Assembly: GCA_021234155.1 (NCBI GenBank)
Contig: JAJEKV010000017.1
Span: 19,230,372 to 19,294,371 of the forward strand
Source: Isoetes taiwanensis
Taxonomy: Eukaryota > Streptophyta > Lycopodiopsida > Isoetales > Isoetaceae
Reading direction: 5' to 3'
DNA: 64,000 nt
The position numbers and the translations under genes were made by a program. Positions 45,748 through 56,937 of the stretch are shown here, piece after piece. The notes beneath the pieces are model-generated. The model saw only the letters and a program-made list of their open reading frames with translations, was not told the DNA's origin and ran no database searches. The first letter of the stretch is position 1, and every line of letters begins with the position of its first letter.

Positions 45748-45769
45748 ACACCACAGCGTGCTTTTACCC
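45748..45769 (-). repeat. Right terminal inverted repeat
   Basis: The reverse complement begins GGGTAAAAGCACGCTGTGG and matches the left end perfectly for 22 bp. AATG follows. Confidence 0.92.
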
Positions 45770-45773
45770 AATG

Positions 45774-47570
45774 AAGATTGAAAACATGAAATATGTGGTC
45801 CTAAAAACTTGAAAGGTGAATATGTTTAGGAACAAAGAACATAGCTATAAGACATGAATGATCTTCCTTTTACGTTGACTGTTGGAAGCACTATATAATT
45901 GTAATGAAGAAATTACCATATAAGTTTTCCTTGTTATAAAATTACTATTAGAATTCTTACGCATGTAAAATGTTGAAAAATGTATTACCATTTTTTTAGC
46001 CAAAATAGACCTTTGTGATTGGATGTCTGGTTGGTTTTGTTTAATGGTAATGAGAATGTTAATTGGACTTTCTGCCAAACCACACACCATAAACCACATG
46101 CACCATGACATTCTCTAAAAGGCGTTAGCACAAAGCTGCTTATTATCTTTAATACACTACTTGTACTTTATATTCAAGATTTAAAGTAGGTCTTATTTTG
46201 TTATACAATATGTTCCAAGTTTGTGTAGTAACTTTGTAGTGACATTAGAAGTTCATCCACTAAGGCATGCAACTTGATCACAACTGTAGCACATGCTCTC
46301 CAATCCATCAAGATATCAGTGCATGCAATCTGATAGTTCCCACGAAATTCAGCGAACTTGATCTGGAAAGAAAATGCGAAAAAACATCTTTTTTTTGTTG
46401 CTATTATCTATGTCCCTCCAACTGGCATATTCTCTTCATATTCCTTCTTCCACACTAATCTATGCCTTGCATGCAGGATATTCAAAGCATATTCTGCAAA
46501 CATCACAACCTCGTCTACGGTTTGCCATTCGGGCAACCCATAAATCCGAGCAGAAAAAATATAATGTAAAATAAGTAATTAATATAAATGAATCCATTGT
46601 ATTGATTCAACAAAGCTAGCAAAGGCAAGAGACACACGGATCTATGAATGGACGGGATAGAGGAGGGAGTTCGGCGAAGCAAGCTTTTTCATGAATCAAA
46701 CGACATTCTTGTAAATCTGGAGTTGCGTGGGGCTAAAAATTAAAAACTTGCCTAGAAGAGGAGTTCCAGGAGTTCCAGATCATGAAGGAAATAACGGCAC
46801 GAAGGATAATTTCAAGGAAATCCTAATTTTCCCATCCGTATGATTCTAAATTATAAATTCCAAGGGTTAAAATAATGCCATGTCATTTTTTTTTTTATGA
46901 TGTGGCCACATGGATAGGCTAGAATTGCAAGAATTTTTGTTAGAGGAGTTAGGCAAGCCTGCTAAAAAGGAAAAGAAGAACACTTTTTTTTTTCGCCTTA
47001 AGGCCGCTGGATGATCTCGTCCAAGTCTCCAACACAGCAAAGATCCAACACCATGCATTCAAGAGCTCGTAAGGAACAAGCCCCTAACCTGTGTTTAGGC
47101 AAATTGTGGAACTTTCAAGACTGTGATATTGGGCAAATACCACAGTCAAAGTGGAAGAAGAAACAAAACGACGAGTTCGCTTGATGAGGGGACGATAATG
47201 AAACAAGCCAAAGGGACGAGAAATGGAAGGGAAAAGAACTTGGAACAGGTGCGCAAAGCTTTTTTAGCACGAGCACTGGGAGTGTTCTCTTCTCTCTCGC
47301 CACGTGACATGATTTGGTTAGTCCTTCAATTGCGTTGCGAAGGAGGACGGTCATGTTTGGGGGAAGATTTATCGAATGTAATATAGGTAAAAAATTTGTT
47401 GAATTGTCCTCCGCCTAACATTACATACGTACAACATAATTTTTATAAGGGCCATTACATGAGATAATGCTGAGGCGGTGCTTTCAGTTGAGGTGCGAAC
47501 CCTCTGTCAAAACTGATAACACCACCAAAGCATTTTGCCATGCAATGGCTTGAGGCATATAAATTATGGG
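45774..47570. other. No gene recognised
   Basis: AT-rich intergenic sequence. Short frames on both strands have no motifs. A GC-richer patch near 47110-47390 gives a 79-87-codon frame on each strand, neither recognisable. Confidence 0.45.
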
Positions 47571-47573
47571 TCA

Positions 47574-47681
47574 TAAATATCATTTTGCCTAAATTACATT
47601 CCAAATACTAGGTGGAGCAAAAAATTACCTCTTATAATATGTGTTGTAATTTGCACTAATTTAGGGCAAATGATATTTACG
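47574..47681. mobile_element. Small fold-back element (~108 bp)
   Basis: The arms TAAATATCATTTTGCCTAAA and TTTAGGGCAAATGATATTTA are inverted copies with one or two mismatches, separated by about 60 bp. It looks like a MITE remnant. No TSD could be fixed. Confidence 0.6.
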
Positions 47682-47703
47682 TTTTGATAAGTATGGGAAG
47701 CTA

Positions 47704-47815
47704 TGAAGGGGATAAACACCCCTGAGAGCCCATTACCTCACATAAAGGGGCGAGCCCGGAGGGGCGAGCCCGTTTATCTGAGGTAATGGGCGAGCAGGGT
47801 TGTTTATCCCCTTTA
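47704..47815. mobile_element. Second small fold-back element (~112 bp)
   Basis: Arms GAAGGGGATAAACACCCCTG...CCCATTACCTCA and TGAGGTAATGGGC...CAGGGTTGTTTATCCCCTTT pair over about 40 bp around a centre with a tandem AGGGGCGAGCCCG duplication. It lies 22 bp from the preceding fold-back. Confidence 0.65.
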
Positions 47816-48102
47816 ACCGGGCAGGCAAGCTGCCTTATCCATAGCTAGAATCTGAGCTTCCAGAGCTCGGTTATCACAGCTTCCAAGGGCCATAGATCAG
47901 TTATCAGAAGTCCAGAGCTCGATTATCAAGTCCTAGCCTAGATTATCAGCATCTGAGGCTGAATCCAGGGCAAAAAAATCCCTCCGAAGTTGAATGGAGG
48001 GCAAAGTTGCAATGCCGCTGCTCGTTTCAAAGGCCTTGATTTATTCTGAGAATAATATGCCATAGAATATTCTGTATAAGCGGTTGCAATCAGTTGGGCT
48101 TT

Positions 48103-48378
48103 TTAAGGGTTTTTGCGACGCCCAGTGACAGTTAGACGGCAACGATCCGTTTGGGATGTGCCTGATAGTAGAGATCGTTTCGGCTGATCCATGGCAGCGG
48201 AAGCAGAAGGGGAAGCACCGTTAGCATAGAGATGTATAAATTTTGCCTGCTGGGGAGGTTTATTGTTGAGGATTTCATACATTAAAACTTTGCCTGAGGA
48301 TGTCTGGAGCCAAAGCTTGAAACAATCTTCTGGATAGAGTGTTACAAGCAGATGCAAAGCCAGTGCAAGGTCTGTCAT
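48103..48378 (-). other. Unrecognised 91-codon ORF
   Basis: Minus-strand frame MTDLALALHLLVTLYPEDCF, then KLWLQTSSGKVLMYEIL... and a basic tail RCRLTVTGRRKNP-stop. Its composition is protein-like, but no family is recognised and no neighbouring exon is seen. It could be a small gene fragment or chance. Confidence 0.25.
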
Positions 48379-48818
48379 TCTTTAATTCCTATGAGGGGAC
48401 ATGGTAGAGTGATTTGCATCGTTTTTCAAACCAAAAAGACCATCGGAGTTTTACCTCAAGGAAGAAAGAAGGATTCTTGCCTTTGTTGAAAATAATAAAC
48501 TCAGTAGCCATTATGATGATGATTCCCAAATCCTGAATCATACTTCAACGTTCCCTTGAAGGACTTGTATCTATCCATTGTGTCTTTGTGGTCGTTTGAC
48601 TTGCAGATAAACTATCCAAGCAGCTACTTGAGCTTGAAAACTTTTCCTTCATAGAATTTTGTCATGCTTGAAGAGATAGATGCGCTTACAAAAGAAGTAG
48701 GACAAACGCGGGAAGGCAGTTTAGGTAAATTCGGCATTGAATTTTTTGTTTTCTAGTTTATAATTTCCTTCATGCTCCATTTCTTTCAATTAAACATATG
48801 CTTCATATTCCCTTGTTC

Positions 48819-48951
48819 GGTTTAGTAGCTAGTCCATTGGGTTAGCAAATAAGAGATCTTGTGTTCAAGTCTCTGGGGGTCCGTCATATGTCCTCATGGA
48901 CGCTGCCAATGTGGTATGACGTAAAAATACTATCTATCTATCTATCTATCC
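48819..48951 (+). mobile_element. tRNA-derived SINE with (TATC)n tail
   Basis: TTAGTAGCTAGTCCATTGGG (48823-48842) resembles an RNA polymerase III box A region. TGTTCAAGTCT (48861-48871) fits box B (GTTCRANNC) at the normal tRNA spacing. About 60 bp of body follows and ends TATGACGTAAAAATAC, then about five TATC units. The terminal GACGTAAAAATAC is close to the LINE-B end GACGATAAAAATAC, so the SINE may use the same LINE machinery. Confidence 0.7.
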
Positions 48952-48959
48952 TTCAGACT

Positions 48960-49690
48960 ATCTGAGTCTTTTATCATTTCACATCTCTTCACTTGCAAGC
49001 ATCAGAGATGCCTAACATGGCTAAATAGGCAATCCATATTAATGATCTGATCAAACCACTTGCCTTCTAGTTCTCATTTTCAGTTGTAGATCATATGAAT
49101 AATCTGCTCAAGTACTTCGCTTTCTAGTTTTCTTTTGTAGTAATGTTTGTGAGATGTTTGGTAACATGCAGACAAAGCCATCACAGAACATATTGTTTGA
49201 CTCTGGCACCTCTGGCAGGCAACATTTTTGTGGACAACGGAATTTCTGAGATTTATAGTTTACTGCGTTCTCAATGTACTATCTTGTTTGGGGACCAACC
49301 ATGGACCTGTCAAACTAGCAGGAAAGATTGGAAGATTTAGTGAATTTTTGGTACTATAGAGACCTGGTCACAAAAGTGATTACGACCATGATGGACTTCA
49401 TTTTTTAGGATATCACTGTTTTTAGAAACATCCGTAGCAGCAGAATCTGCAAAATATTCCACGTTTTTCTCAAGAAGGGATTATCAGGGGGAGATTCTGC
49501 AATGAAGATGTAGTACAAATGTGGGAATCAATATGTGCCCGTGGCAACTTTCAAGGTATATTGGACCATGATTATCATTTCTTGAACATATTTCTTCTCG
49601 GAGAATACAATATACAGTCATTGATTATGTGTCAACATGGTGTTGTATCATGGTGTTGAATCATGCACAAAATGCATGTATTCTAAGAAG
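48960..49690. other. No gene recognised
   Basis: AT-rich sequence with only short frames. No motif or repeat boundary is supported. Confidence 0.4.
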
Positions 49691-49716
49691 GCAAATAAGT
49701 GCATTACTACATTGGG

Positions 49717-49830
49717 TTGCAGTCACATGTCCTTCTCAACATATACAGCAAGTGTGGAAGTCTTGAGGAGCTTCAAGTGCTTCTGTCTGCACCAGGCTTT
49801 GGACAGAAGGTATTTCTTTTAAAATACACC
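49717..49830 (+). pseudogene. PPR protein fragment
   Basis: The plus frame reads LQSHVLLNIYSKCGSLEELQ, then VLLSAPGFGQKVFLL. VLLNIYSKCGSLEE is the S/L motif start of plant PLS-class PPR proteins (usually N.L..MYSKCGS.E.A). Flanking sequence gives no further intact repeats. It is a scrap unrelated in position to the one at 17.6 kb. Confidence 0.6.
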
Positions 49831-49859
49831 CTTGACCAAAATCACACCCATTACATTTT

Positions 49860-52570
49860 GTAAATGGCCACAAAGCTGAGATCTCAGAACTCTAATGGTA
49901 ATCATATGCCAAGCTTGTGAAACTCCCAAAGTTAGGCAGGCTGGTGACGCCCTGCTGCATGATCAGCATCTGAAGTTCCGTTGGTACAAAAGTGTCAAAT
50001 ATAAGCTGACACAGTGATGTATGGAACGTGATTTGGACAAATATGAAGAAGTTGTACATATAGTCCAGGGAGGCAATGACCTAACTGGCAACATATGCCA
50101 AAAAATACCAAAAGATGGCTAAGGACAATCTAGCCCTTAAGATAAGAACACTTGTTCATGAATTGACTATAAAATTAAAAAATATAGCATTTCTTTATTA
50201 TACCAATTCATTTGTTTTGCTAAATAGTGAATTTACTCCTTAGAGTTGCATTGGAAAGGCACTCCTGTGAGAGTCATTGGAGACCATGATTTAAACTACA
50301 GTTATACAAAAAGGGTGAAGATATTTGAATTGAATTAGTGTAATTGCCAATTCCATCATTTAATGTAATTAATGATCCTCCATTAAGTTCTTTTGGTAAA
50401 GTAGCTAGTTATGTCTATTTAATTCTCTTGATGTAGCGTAAATGTTTACCTGTGTTCTCTCATATGGGTCATTCATTTATACGGAACAGGTGCAATTTGC
50501 TTCAGGTGTTGAAGAGGCTGCAATTGTAAGGAAGGATGTTTAATGCACGTGAATGGAGTTGTGCCCAAAGGAGTGGTAAATATTTTCTCCATTGGCATTC
50601 ATGTAGAATGTTATGCTGAAAGTCAGAGATCAATTGGGGCACTGAATAGATATACAAATATAAAAGATAGAATTAGTTGGTTCTTCCAATCCCAGGCCTT
50701 TGCTCATCCTCACATATTAGTAGTGGCTCGAGGTGTGATGGATCAATATGGTTGTGGTTCTAATTGGGCAATACAGCATGGCCTCTGTTACAGACTGGAG
50801 GTGAGCTTTGGCACTGACTTGAAAGTTTATTACATTCTCTAACTCGTTCTGTTTACTGAAATGTTTTTCATACATTAAACAAAGGTTCGTCTATATCCCT
50901 AGGGATTCAATCCCAGTAGAGACACCTATTTGTGAATGTACAGGCTGCTTAACCAGTATAAGGATGCTGAATTTGAAAATCAGTATATTTTTTATTTGGA
51001 AACCATGCACAAAAATAGATGGTTGACACATATTCTTATTTTTCTTATTTTTGTGAAATACGCACGCAAGTGTTTGTTTGATCTAATATAAACAAAACAC
51101 TAAATCGAAATAAATTGCAAAAAGGTGGCTGCATTATTTAAAAGGTTGGCAGAATGAAATAGTAACCTTCGCCATTTTCTATCTTTTCTATTTTGCCTTC
51201 CGTTTTTTCTAGCGTAATCTCTAATTTGTACTAATTGGCTCAAGAAGCATGGCCTTTGTGATAGAAATTTGTTGCATATTCCAAAAACTGCAATGTTAAA
51301 TTTTGTTCCCAACAATTAGGATCTACATGCTGGGTCAATCATGCATATACATTATCACATAACTTTCATCTTCTTCATTGTGCATATTCAACAAACTTTT
51401 CAAGTTAATCTAACCATTCTCATCGTGCTTATTGAGCAATTTCTTTCATGTTCTTCTCCTCTTGTTTTACATCTCTTTATAAACACGTGTAATGTTATAT
51501 CTTTCCGGTGTCTCGTGTTATAATCATGTATGATGTTGTAGTCCGTGAGTGCAAGTTTAAGGATGCTTAGAAACTGTTTGTATCACTTTATAACACATAG
51601 AGCTGCAACATCAATAAAAGTTACAACAATACAAAAAAATATTTTGAACCCTAATGGTTCTGAAATGTCCAAAGTAATTGCGCATGCATCAATGGCTCCT
51701 CTAAAGGGCAACCCATTGATGCGTTAGCATCTTGTTTATTCGTAATAGGGGATTGAGAGGGGATAAAAACTATATGAGATGTTTTATGTTGACCATAACA
51801 AAGGAATATAAAAATACTTAATTTTTGGAAACAAATAAGATAGGATCATTTATGTTGTTCAATAGAGTTGAAGATGATTTTAAACTGGGTATTTTCTTTA
51901 CTAGAGATTTAGACTCCATTATGCAACATTGCAATTGCCTATTATTGAGAAACCTTGCTCTTATCCCTCCTTGACGCACTGGTTCTCAGGTTTACAGGCA
52001 AAGATCTAATCTCAGTCATTGATTAGAGTGTTGTTACCAGCTAGTAGCACTTCACAGGCCCAAATTTTATACTCTATCTAATAACATCCTAGGGTATCAA
52101 GCATATAATTGTTATAACATCCTAGAATAGTATGGACAATGTTTATCTCAAACAGCATTTATCCATAGCTGATGAACTCTACCGATTCTTGGGCAGCTCC
52201 AAACGGATTAAACCGTTATATAGTGCAAAGAGCTCATGACAATGATCAAGCAGAGGTGTCAAACTAGAGCATCCATATCCAACAGTACATCATCATATCA
52301 TTCAAAGTAACCTTGGCTTTGAGAATATTGTCATAAGGCTTGAAGGCGGATTCGAGATCCTGATCTGTGGTATCCCAAGAAAGACCTCGTACAAAACATC
52401 GAAATTCCTCCATTTATACTGCCACCATGGATCTGCCAAGTTAAAACATGAAAAAAAGAGGAAAAAAACATGTTGCCGTAGGGGAAAATTTTCAACGATA
52501 GGACTCTCAATAGACCCAATTAAAAAGAAAGCAAGGATAGCCATGCTTCAAATATCTGCCCTCTTCTCAA
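49860..52570. other. No gene supported
   Basis: AT-rich sequence. A 99-codon plus frame at 50543-50842 (MHVNGVVPKGVVNIFSIGIH...) looks only mildly protein-like and is not recognised. A short direct repeat ATAACATCCTAG recurs at ~52081 and ~52117. Confidence 0.4.
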
Positions 52571-52598
52571 AGATAGGACCAATGGGTGGATGGCTTAA

Positions 52599-52740
52599 CT
52601 TCCAAGATTAACCCTGCTTCCAAGATTAATACAACGCCCCTACTTCCAAGATTAATCTTCTGCCGCTGCTTCTAAGATTCGACATCCCTGCTTCTAAGAT
52701 TAACCCTTCTTCTAAGATCCTCTGCCCCTGCTTCCAGCTT
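52599..52740. repeat. Degenerate short tandem repeat (CTTCYAAGATTAA)n
   Basis: The word CTTCCAAGATTAA / CTTCTAAGATTAA / CTTCTAAGATTC occurs about seven times at 17-27-bp spacing, with CCCTGCTTC-type spacers. It is a decayed minisatellite. Confidence 0.8.
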
Positions 52741-52744
52741 TGGC

Positions 52745-53998
52745 GCAAACCCTTGAACTAGTGCGTTAAGGGCGATAATGCCTTGGCCCTCGGTGTTACT
52801 TCAAAAAGAATGGCGGGAAAATGGGTCAAGCGTGCGCTACGCACACACCGTCGCCATTTTGATGGCTCTCAAATTTTCTTTTCATAAATATCCTCGGATC
52901 AGGGTATTATCTACACATATATAGCTTTTTTTGCATTTTTTAAATTGCAAGCCTTGATTTGGCAAATATTCCTTGTTTTATGCCAGATCAAAGGCTAGTA
53001 AATTTTCTTATCAAAAATGTATGTGCAAGTTTCAATGGTACAAAAGTAGAGAACTAAAATACCCTCCCCCCCTCCCCCCTCTTTAGCACACCAGCACTAC
53101 CAGACCTACAACCTTTCTTGTAACTCTAGCCTATCCACAGTGTTGGACATGAACTACTTTGGTGCTTCTTGGAGAAGGGGTGGTCTTCTGCCCACGAAAC
53201 TTGCTCCCCGGGGTAAAGTCGACATTTTGAGTCCATTGGCAGAGTCAGTTCACAGTTCCGGAGTGGGAAACTTGCCCGTTCATGGCCAGGGTTCTTTGAG
53301 AGAGGATCTTTAGGGCGAACTGCCTCCGAAAGGTTTTAAAGGTCCATCTTCTGGCGTCAACACCCTCCCTCTACGTGATGACATTGTGCAAGATTTTGGT
53401 CGAATCTGACTAGGATATAGCCTCCGAAACGTAAACCCTGTGTGTTGCTAGGTTATTGAAGGGTTTACGTTATGGGGGTCGAGTTTTAGTCGGTTGCACT
53501 TGGGTCATGGTTGAGAAGCTGCAATTGAGAACATGAAGCAATAGGAACTGATGGAATGGAGTTTGGAGTTATCCTCCTCCCAGTGTGGCAATTAGAAGTC
53601 AAGAGCGCCTTTTGCAGTAGCAAAATTGTTTGGGATCATTCGGGATGGCCAAGCAAGATGGCTTTTTTTAATTTCGGTCTATACTAGAAAAAATAAATCC
53701 AACGGTCATAAGCACCGGCACATTTTTTTTGCGGAGGTGGAATGAGGTGGAGAATTGCAATAAGGTTTGTAGGCATGATACTGTCGATGTGATAAAAGTC
53801 CTTATCGGACTCTCTAGTGTAAAGGGAGAGTCCTTGTTTTTTGGTTATCATTATTGTTGTAGGCTGATAGATAGGCTTCTCATTCATCTCAGCAGATTTT
53901 CTACAATGGTGGATAGTGGGTAGCCGCACACATGCGAACTACCCACGAACAATAAAGGGAAAATCCAATTATATCATTTGGACCCCAAAAATACAATG
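52745..53998. other. No gene recognised; short ORF trace
   Basis: Near 53149 a plus ATG opens about 54 codons (MNYFGASWRRGGLLPTKLAP...) to a TAG at ~53311, and the same frame stays open for another 30 codons after it. This could be a retroelement or gene scrap, but no domain is recognised. A C-run (CCTCCCCCCCTCCCCCCTC) lies near 53065. Confidence 0.3.
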
Positions 53999-54023
53999 CT
54001 AACAGATGTTTGGTTGGTGTACC

Positions 54024-54095
54024 TGCCGAAAGCTTATCACCGGGATTAAAAAACCCCGCCCTTTCGGGTTTTCGAGGAAAAACCCTAGTGATAAA
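54024..54095 (-). repeat. Diverged copy of the 3'-tail hairpin module
   Basis: On the plus strand, CGGGATTAAAAAACCCC, GCCCTTTCGGGTTTTCGAGG and AAAAACCCTAG follow the order of 346-400 and 62915-62975. The AAAACCC...GGGTTTT stem is kept, but the terminal GGACC/GGTCTCC part is not recognisable. Confidence 0.6.
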
Positions 54096-54453
54096 CCTTC
54101 GGCAAGGGGCTTAGACAAACGCAAGGCAGAGAAATCGCTCCCAAAAACCCACGAATGGAGAAGTCGAAACAGATACCGCTCGCCAACCTGTACCTGCACA
54201 TCACCAACACCTAAAAAACAAAACAAAACAAACCTCCCAGAGTGGAGGGGCTGATTACGCGCGTGCCACGCGACAAACATAATAAACAAAGAAGGGGGGG
54301 AGGGTGGGTTCAAAGAGAAATAGGTACTGCTGAGAGAGAAGAGGAAGCGCCGATGAGACGTTGATGCAGAAACGCGCCTAAAATAGCGAACTCCCAACCA
54401 GAACGGGCATGCGCCGCCCGCATGCATGCAAAACATGCATGCTCGTCCCATTC

Positions 54454-54835
54454 TAGAATGGCGATCCGATGTCTCGGATCGATGGGATAACTATTTATCA
54501 GTACTGGAGGAGTACTGATTCAATACTATTTAAGCCATATATCGGTCTTCGCCTCGACCGATAACAAAAAATGCGTGACCTCTGTTGTACGTCCTCAGCC
54601 AGATATTTGGCACGTAAGGCTGAGGCCCGTCTTCAGCCCGGCCTTCGGCCCTAACGGGCCTCGGCGCACGTAAGGCCGAGGCCCATCCTCAGCCCGGCCT
54701 TCGGCCCTAACAGACCTCAGCCTTACGTGCCAAATATCTGGCCTCGGACATATAGCCTCGGTCAGGCTTTTTTTTTTTTTGTTATCGGCCTCGGCCAGAC
54801 CGATAACCTTACCAACACTATTAGAATGGCAATCC
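54454..54835. mobile_element. Nested palindromic element flanked by 14-bp direct repeat
   Basis: TAGAATGGCGATCC (54454-54467) and TAGAATGGCAATCC (54822-54835) flank a fold-back block. Its outer arms are CCGATAACAAAAAA (from ~54558) and TTTTTTGTTATCGG (to ~54788), and its inner arms, 54599-54625 and 54715-54741, pair perfectly for 27 bp. The centre holds two copies of CAGCCCGGCCTTCGGCCCTA. The direct repeats look like a target-site duplication, though 14 bp is long for a MITE. Confidence 0.6.
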
Positions 54836-54849
54836 AAAACCTTCCTCTG

Positions 54850-55353
54850 TTCTACGTGCTGGTTATTAAGTCAATGGACTTTTTTTTTACACGGCTCCTC
54901 GGCGCACACGTTTTCAGATCTCTGATATTCAGCTCAATCCATGGGTAACAGAACTGGATCTTTCTGATGGAGTATCCCTCTTTATCCACCTCTACTGGGT
55001 GCGTTCTTCTCATGCTTCTGGATCAGTGGGTATGTCAATACGAGAAACTCTTGTAGATAAGTGAACAGAGTAGTTTTTGTTTTACAAGGTTCAAAAACTG
55101 AGTCATATAGTTTCTGTGAGTTTACCCTACAATCGGTCCGATCCTTCCAGAGAGTTCAGAGCCAAGTTTAGACTGCAAAATTCAGAGGATTTTCCAACAT
55201 ACTTATAAGTTTTGGTCAATACTTGCATCTAAGCCTTGGAAAGAGGAATTCCAAAGGTTAGAGGTTTTATGTGAAAGTCTGATCATAAGAAATTCGTTTC
55301 CTTCAAACATTTATTTATTCTCCTGAAAGCGTCAATTACTATTTGCCTTCAAA
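54850..55353. other. Upstream region of MFS gene
   Basis: About 500 bp before the MFS start. It probably holds the promoter and leader. I see no clear TATA box, CpG-rich block or upstream exon. Confidence 0.4.
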
Positions 55354-56937
55354 ATGAAGGTATTATGGGGAATGTCGATCTCAGTTGTTTTAATCAATCT
55401 AGCTGCCATATTAGAAAGGGCTGATGAAACACTGATCCCTTCAGTGTACAAAGAAATCGGGCAGACTTTTAATGCTACACCTGCTGAACTAGGGACTCTC
55501 ACATTTATTCGCGCTGTTATACAAGCTCTCTTTTCCCCTTTAGCTGGTGTGCTGGCCTTGAAGTACCATAGGCCATCAGTTATTGGGCTTGGCACTTTGT
55601 TCTGGGCAGTTTCTACAGCTGCTGTAGGTCTCTCCCAGAGCTTCTTTCAATGCGCGCTGTCTAGAGCAACAAACGGAATTGGACTAGCTATTGTTATTCC
55701 AGCAATGCAGTCATATGTAGCTGACAGCAATTTAGAAGGAAGTCGCGGGGTTGCCTTTGGTTGGCTGAACTTTGTTGGATCAGTTGGTGGCATAGGGGGT
55801 AGTATGACAGCAACAGTCTTAGCAGGTTACACCATTGCTGGCTTACCCGGTTGGCGATTTACTTTTCTTTCAATGGCAATATTGAGCTCTTTGATAGGAA
55901 TACTTATCCATATGGTAGTGATGGACCCAAAGGACCATGGAACATCCCTATTTCCTACTAATGTAAATGCTGAAAAGTAAGTCTTTAAACCATAGCATGA
56001 TTCGCATTTTTTGTTCTCTCCTGAAGCTATAATGTTAAGATTAACATAGGTCAGCATTCTCATCCTCAAAGTCGCATTCACTTGCAGAAGACTTCATACA
56101 GGACAAATGGCAAAAGTTGTTGCAAATTTATGGAGAGAAACTTCAAAGGCAGTTAGGACTGTACTAAGAGTTCGAACATTCCAGATAATAGTTCTTCAAG
56201 GAATTGTTGGATCATTGCCATGGTCAGCAATGGTGTTCTTTACAATGTGGTTTGAGCTGATTGGCAAGTTTTTACAACCCTCATCCTGTATACTAATAGA
56301 TCTGTTGTTTTTATGTGCATATTCATGCCATACTTATCACCATAAATATCTTCCTCCAGGATTTGGCCATAATACAGCAGCATTATTGATAGGTTTTTTC
56401 ACAGTTGGTTGTGCTTTTGGTGCTCTTATGGGTGGCTGGCTGGGTGACAAAGCCGCAGTACAATTTCCCAAGACTGGGCGGGTAATGTGTGCCCAGTTTA
56501 GCTCATTTATGGGCATCCCATTTTCTTGGTTATTACTTCGTGGCCTTCCCCAAGATCCAGAGAAATGGGCCTATTTTGCCGTAACACTTTTGTTTATGGG
56601 CTTGACTATAAGTTGGTGCCAGGCATGTGCTAATAATCCTATGTTTGCAAGCGTCGTACCCCCAAAAGATAGAACAATGATTTATGCATTTGACAGGGCT
56701 TTTGAGGGCTCCTTTGCTGCTTTAGCAGCTCCACTTGTAGGTATTTTAGCAGAAAGATTGTATGGCTATAGAACACTGGTGACCATCTCAGATTCAGGAT
56801 CCTTACATGAAGCTGATGCGCTTTCTAAAGGTCTTCTTACAATGATGGCACTTCCGTTTGCACTCTGCTGTTTATGCTACACCCCACTTTATGTCACTTA
56901 CACTCAGGATTATAAAATAGCACAGCAATGGCACTAG
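55354..56937 (+). CDS. Major facilitator superfamily transporter (plant MFS)
   Basis: Exons 55354-55976, 56088-56263 and 56360-56937 give a protein of about 458 residues, membrane-embedded with roughly 12 hydrophobic segments. Motifs are NLAAILERADETLIPSVYKE near the N-terminus, the RATNGIGLAIVIPAMQSYVA segment, GVAFGWLNFVGSVGGIGG, and GALMGGWLGDKAA as the loop of the second half. It resembles a small plant MFS group that I recall as Arabidopsis At4g36790/At2g18590; substrate unknown. Intron 1 is GT-AG (GAAAA|GTAAGT...TTGCAG). Intron 2 must begin with GC (ATTG|GCAAGT...CCTCCAG, 96 bp) to restore WFELIGFGHNTAA. It contains no stop, so retention would add 32 residues. No lesion seen. This is the only intact-looking host gene here. 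Confidence 0.88.

Larger units (their letters stand above)
36256..45769. mobile_element. 9.5 kb TIR DNA transposon with convergent multi-gene load
   Basis: The ends are exact inverted repeats for 22 bp, beginning GGGTAAAAGCACGCTGTGG, flanked by a 4-bp AATG duplication. A further subterminal inverted match (CACCAC-TTTGTGGTA) lies 50-75 bp inside. Two convergent intron-containing units fill it: plus strand, RING-like/FCP1-like protein and Ulp1 protease (36485-40726); minus strand, DDE transposase (45497-40944). They meet with 217 bp between their stop codons. The 4-bp TSD would fit the Sola or Ginger superfamilies among named groups, and Ulp1 proteases are known in some DNA transposons, but I cannot place it firmly. 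The transposase is broken, so the copy is dead unless helped in trans. Confidence 0.88.

Noticed and set aside
48960-52570. 50543-50842 plus frame as a gene
   Set aside because: Not recognised, no splice context, only moderate protein-like composition.
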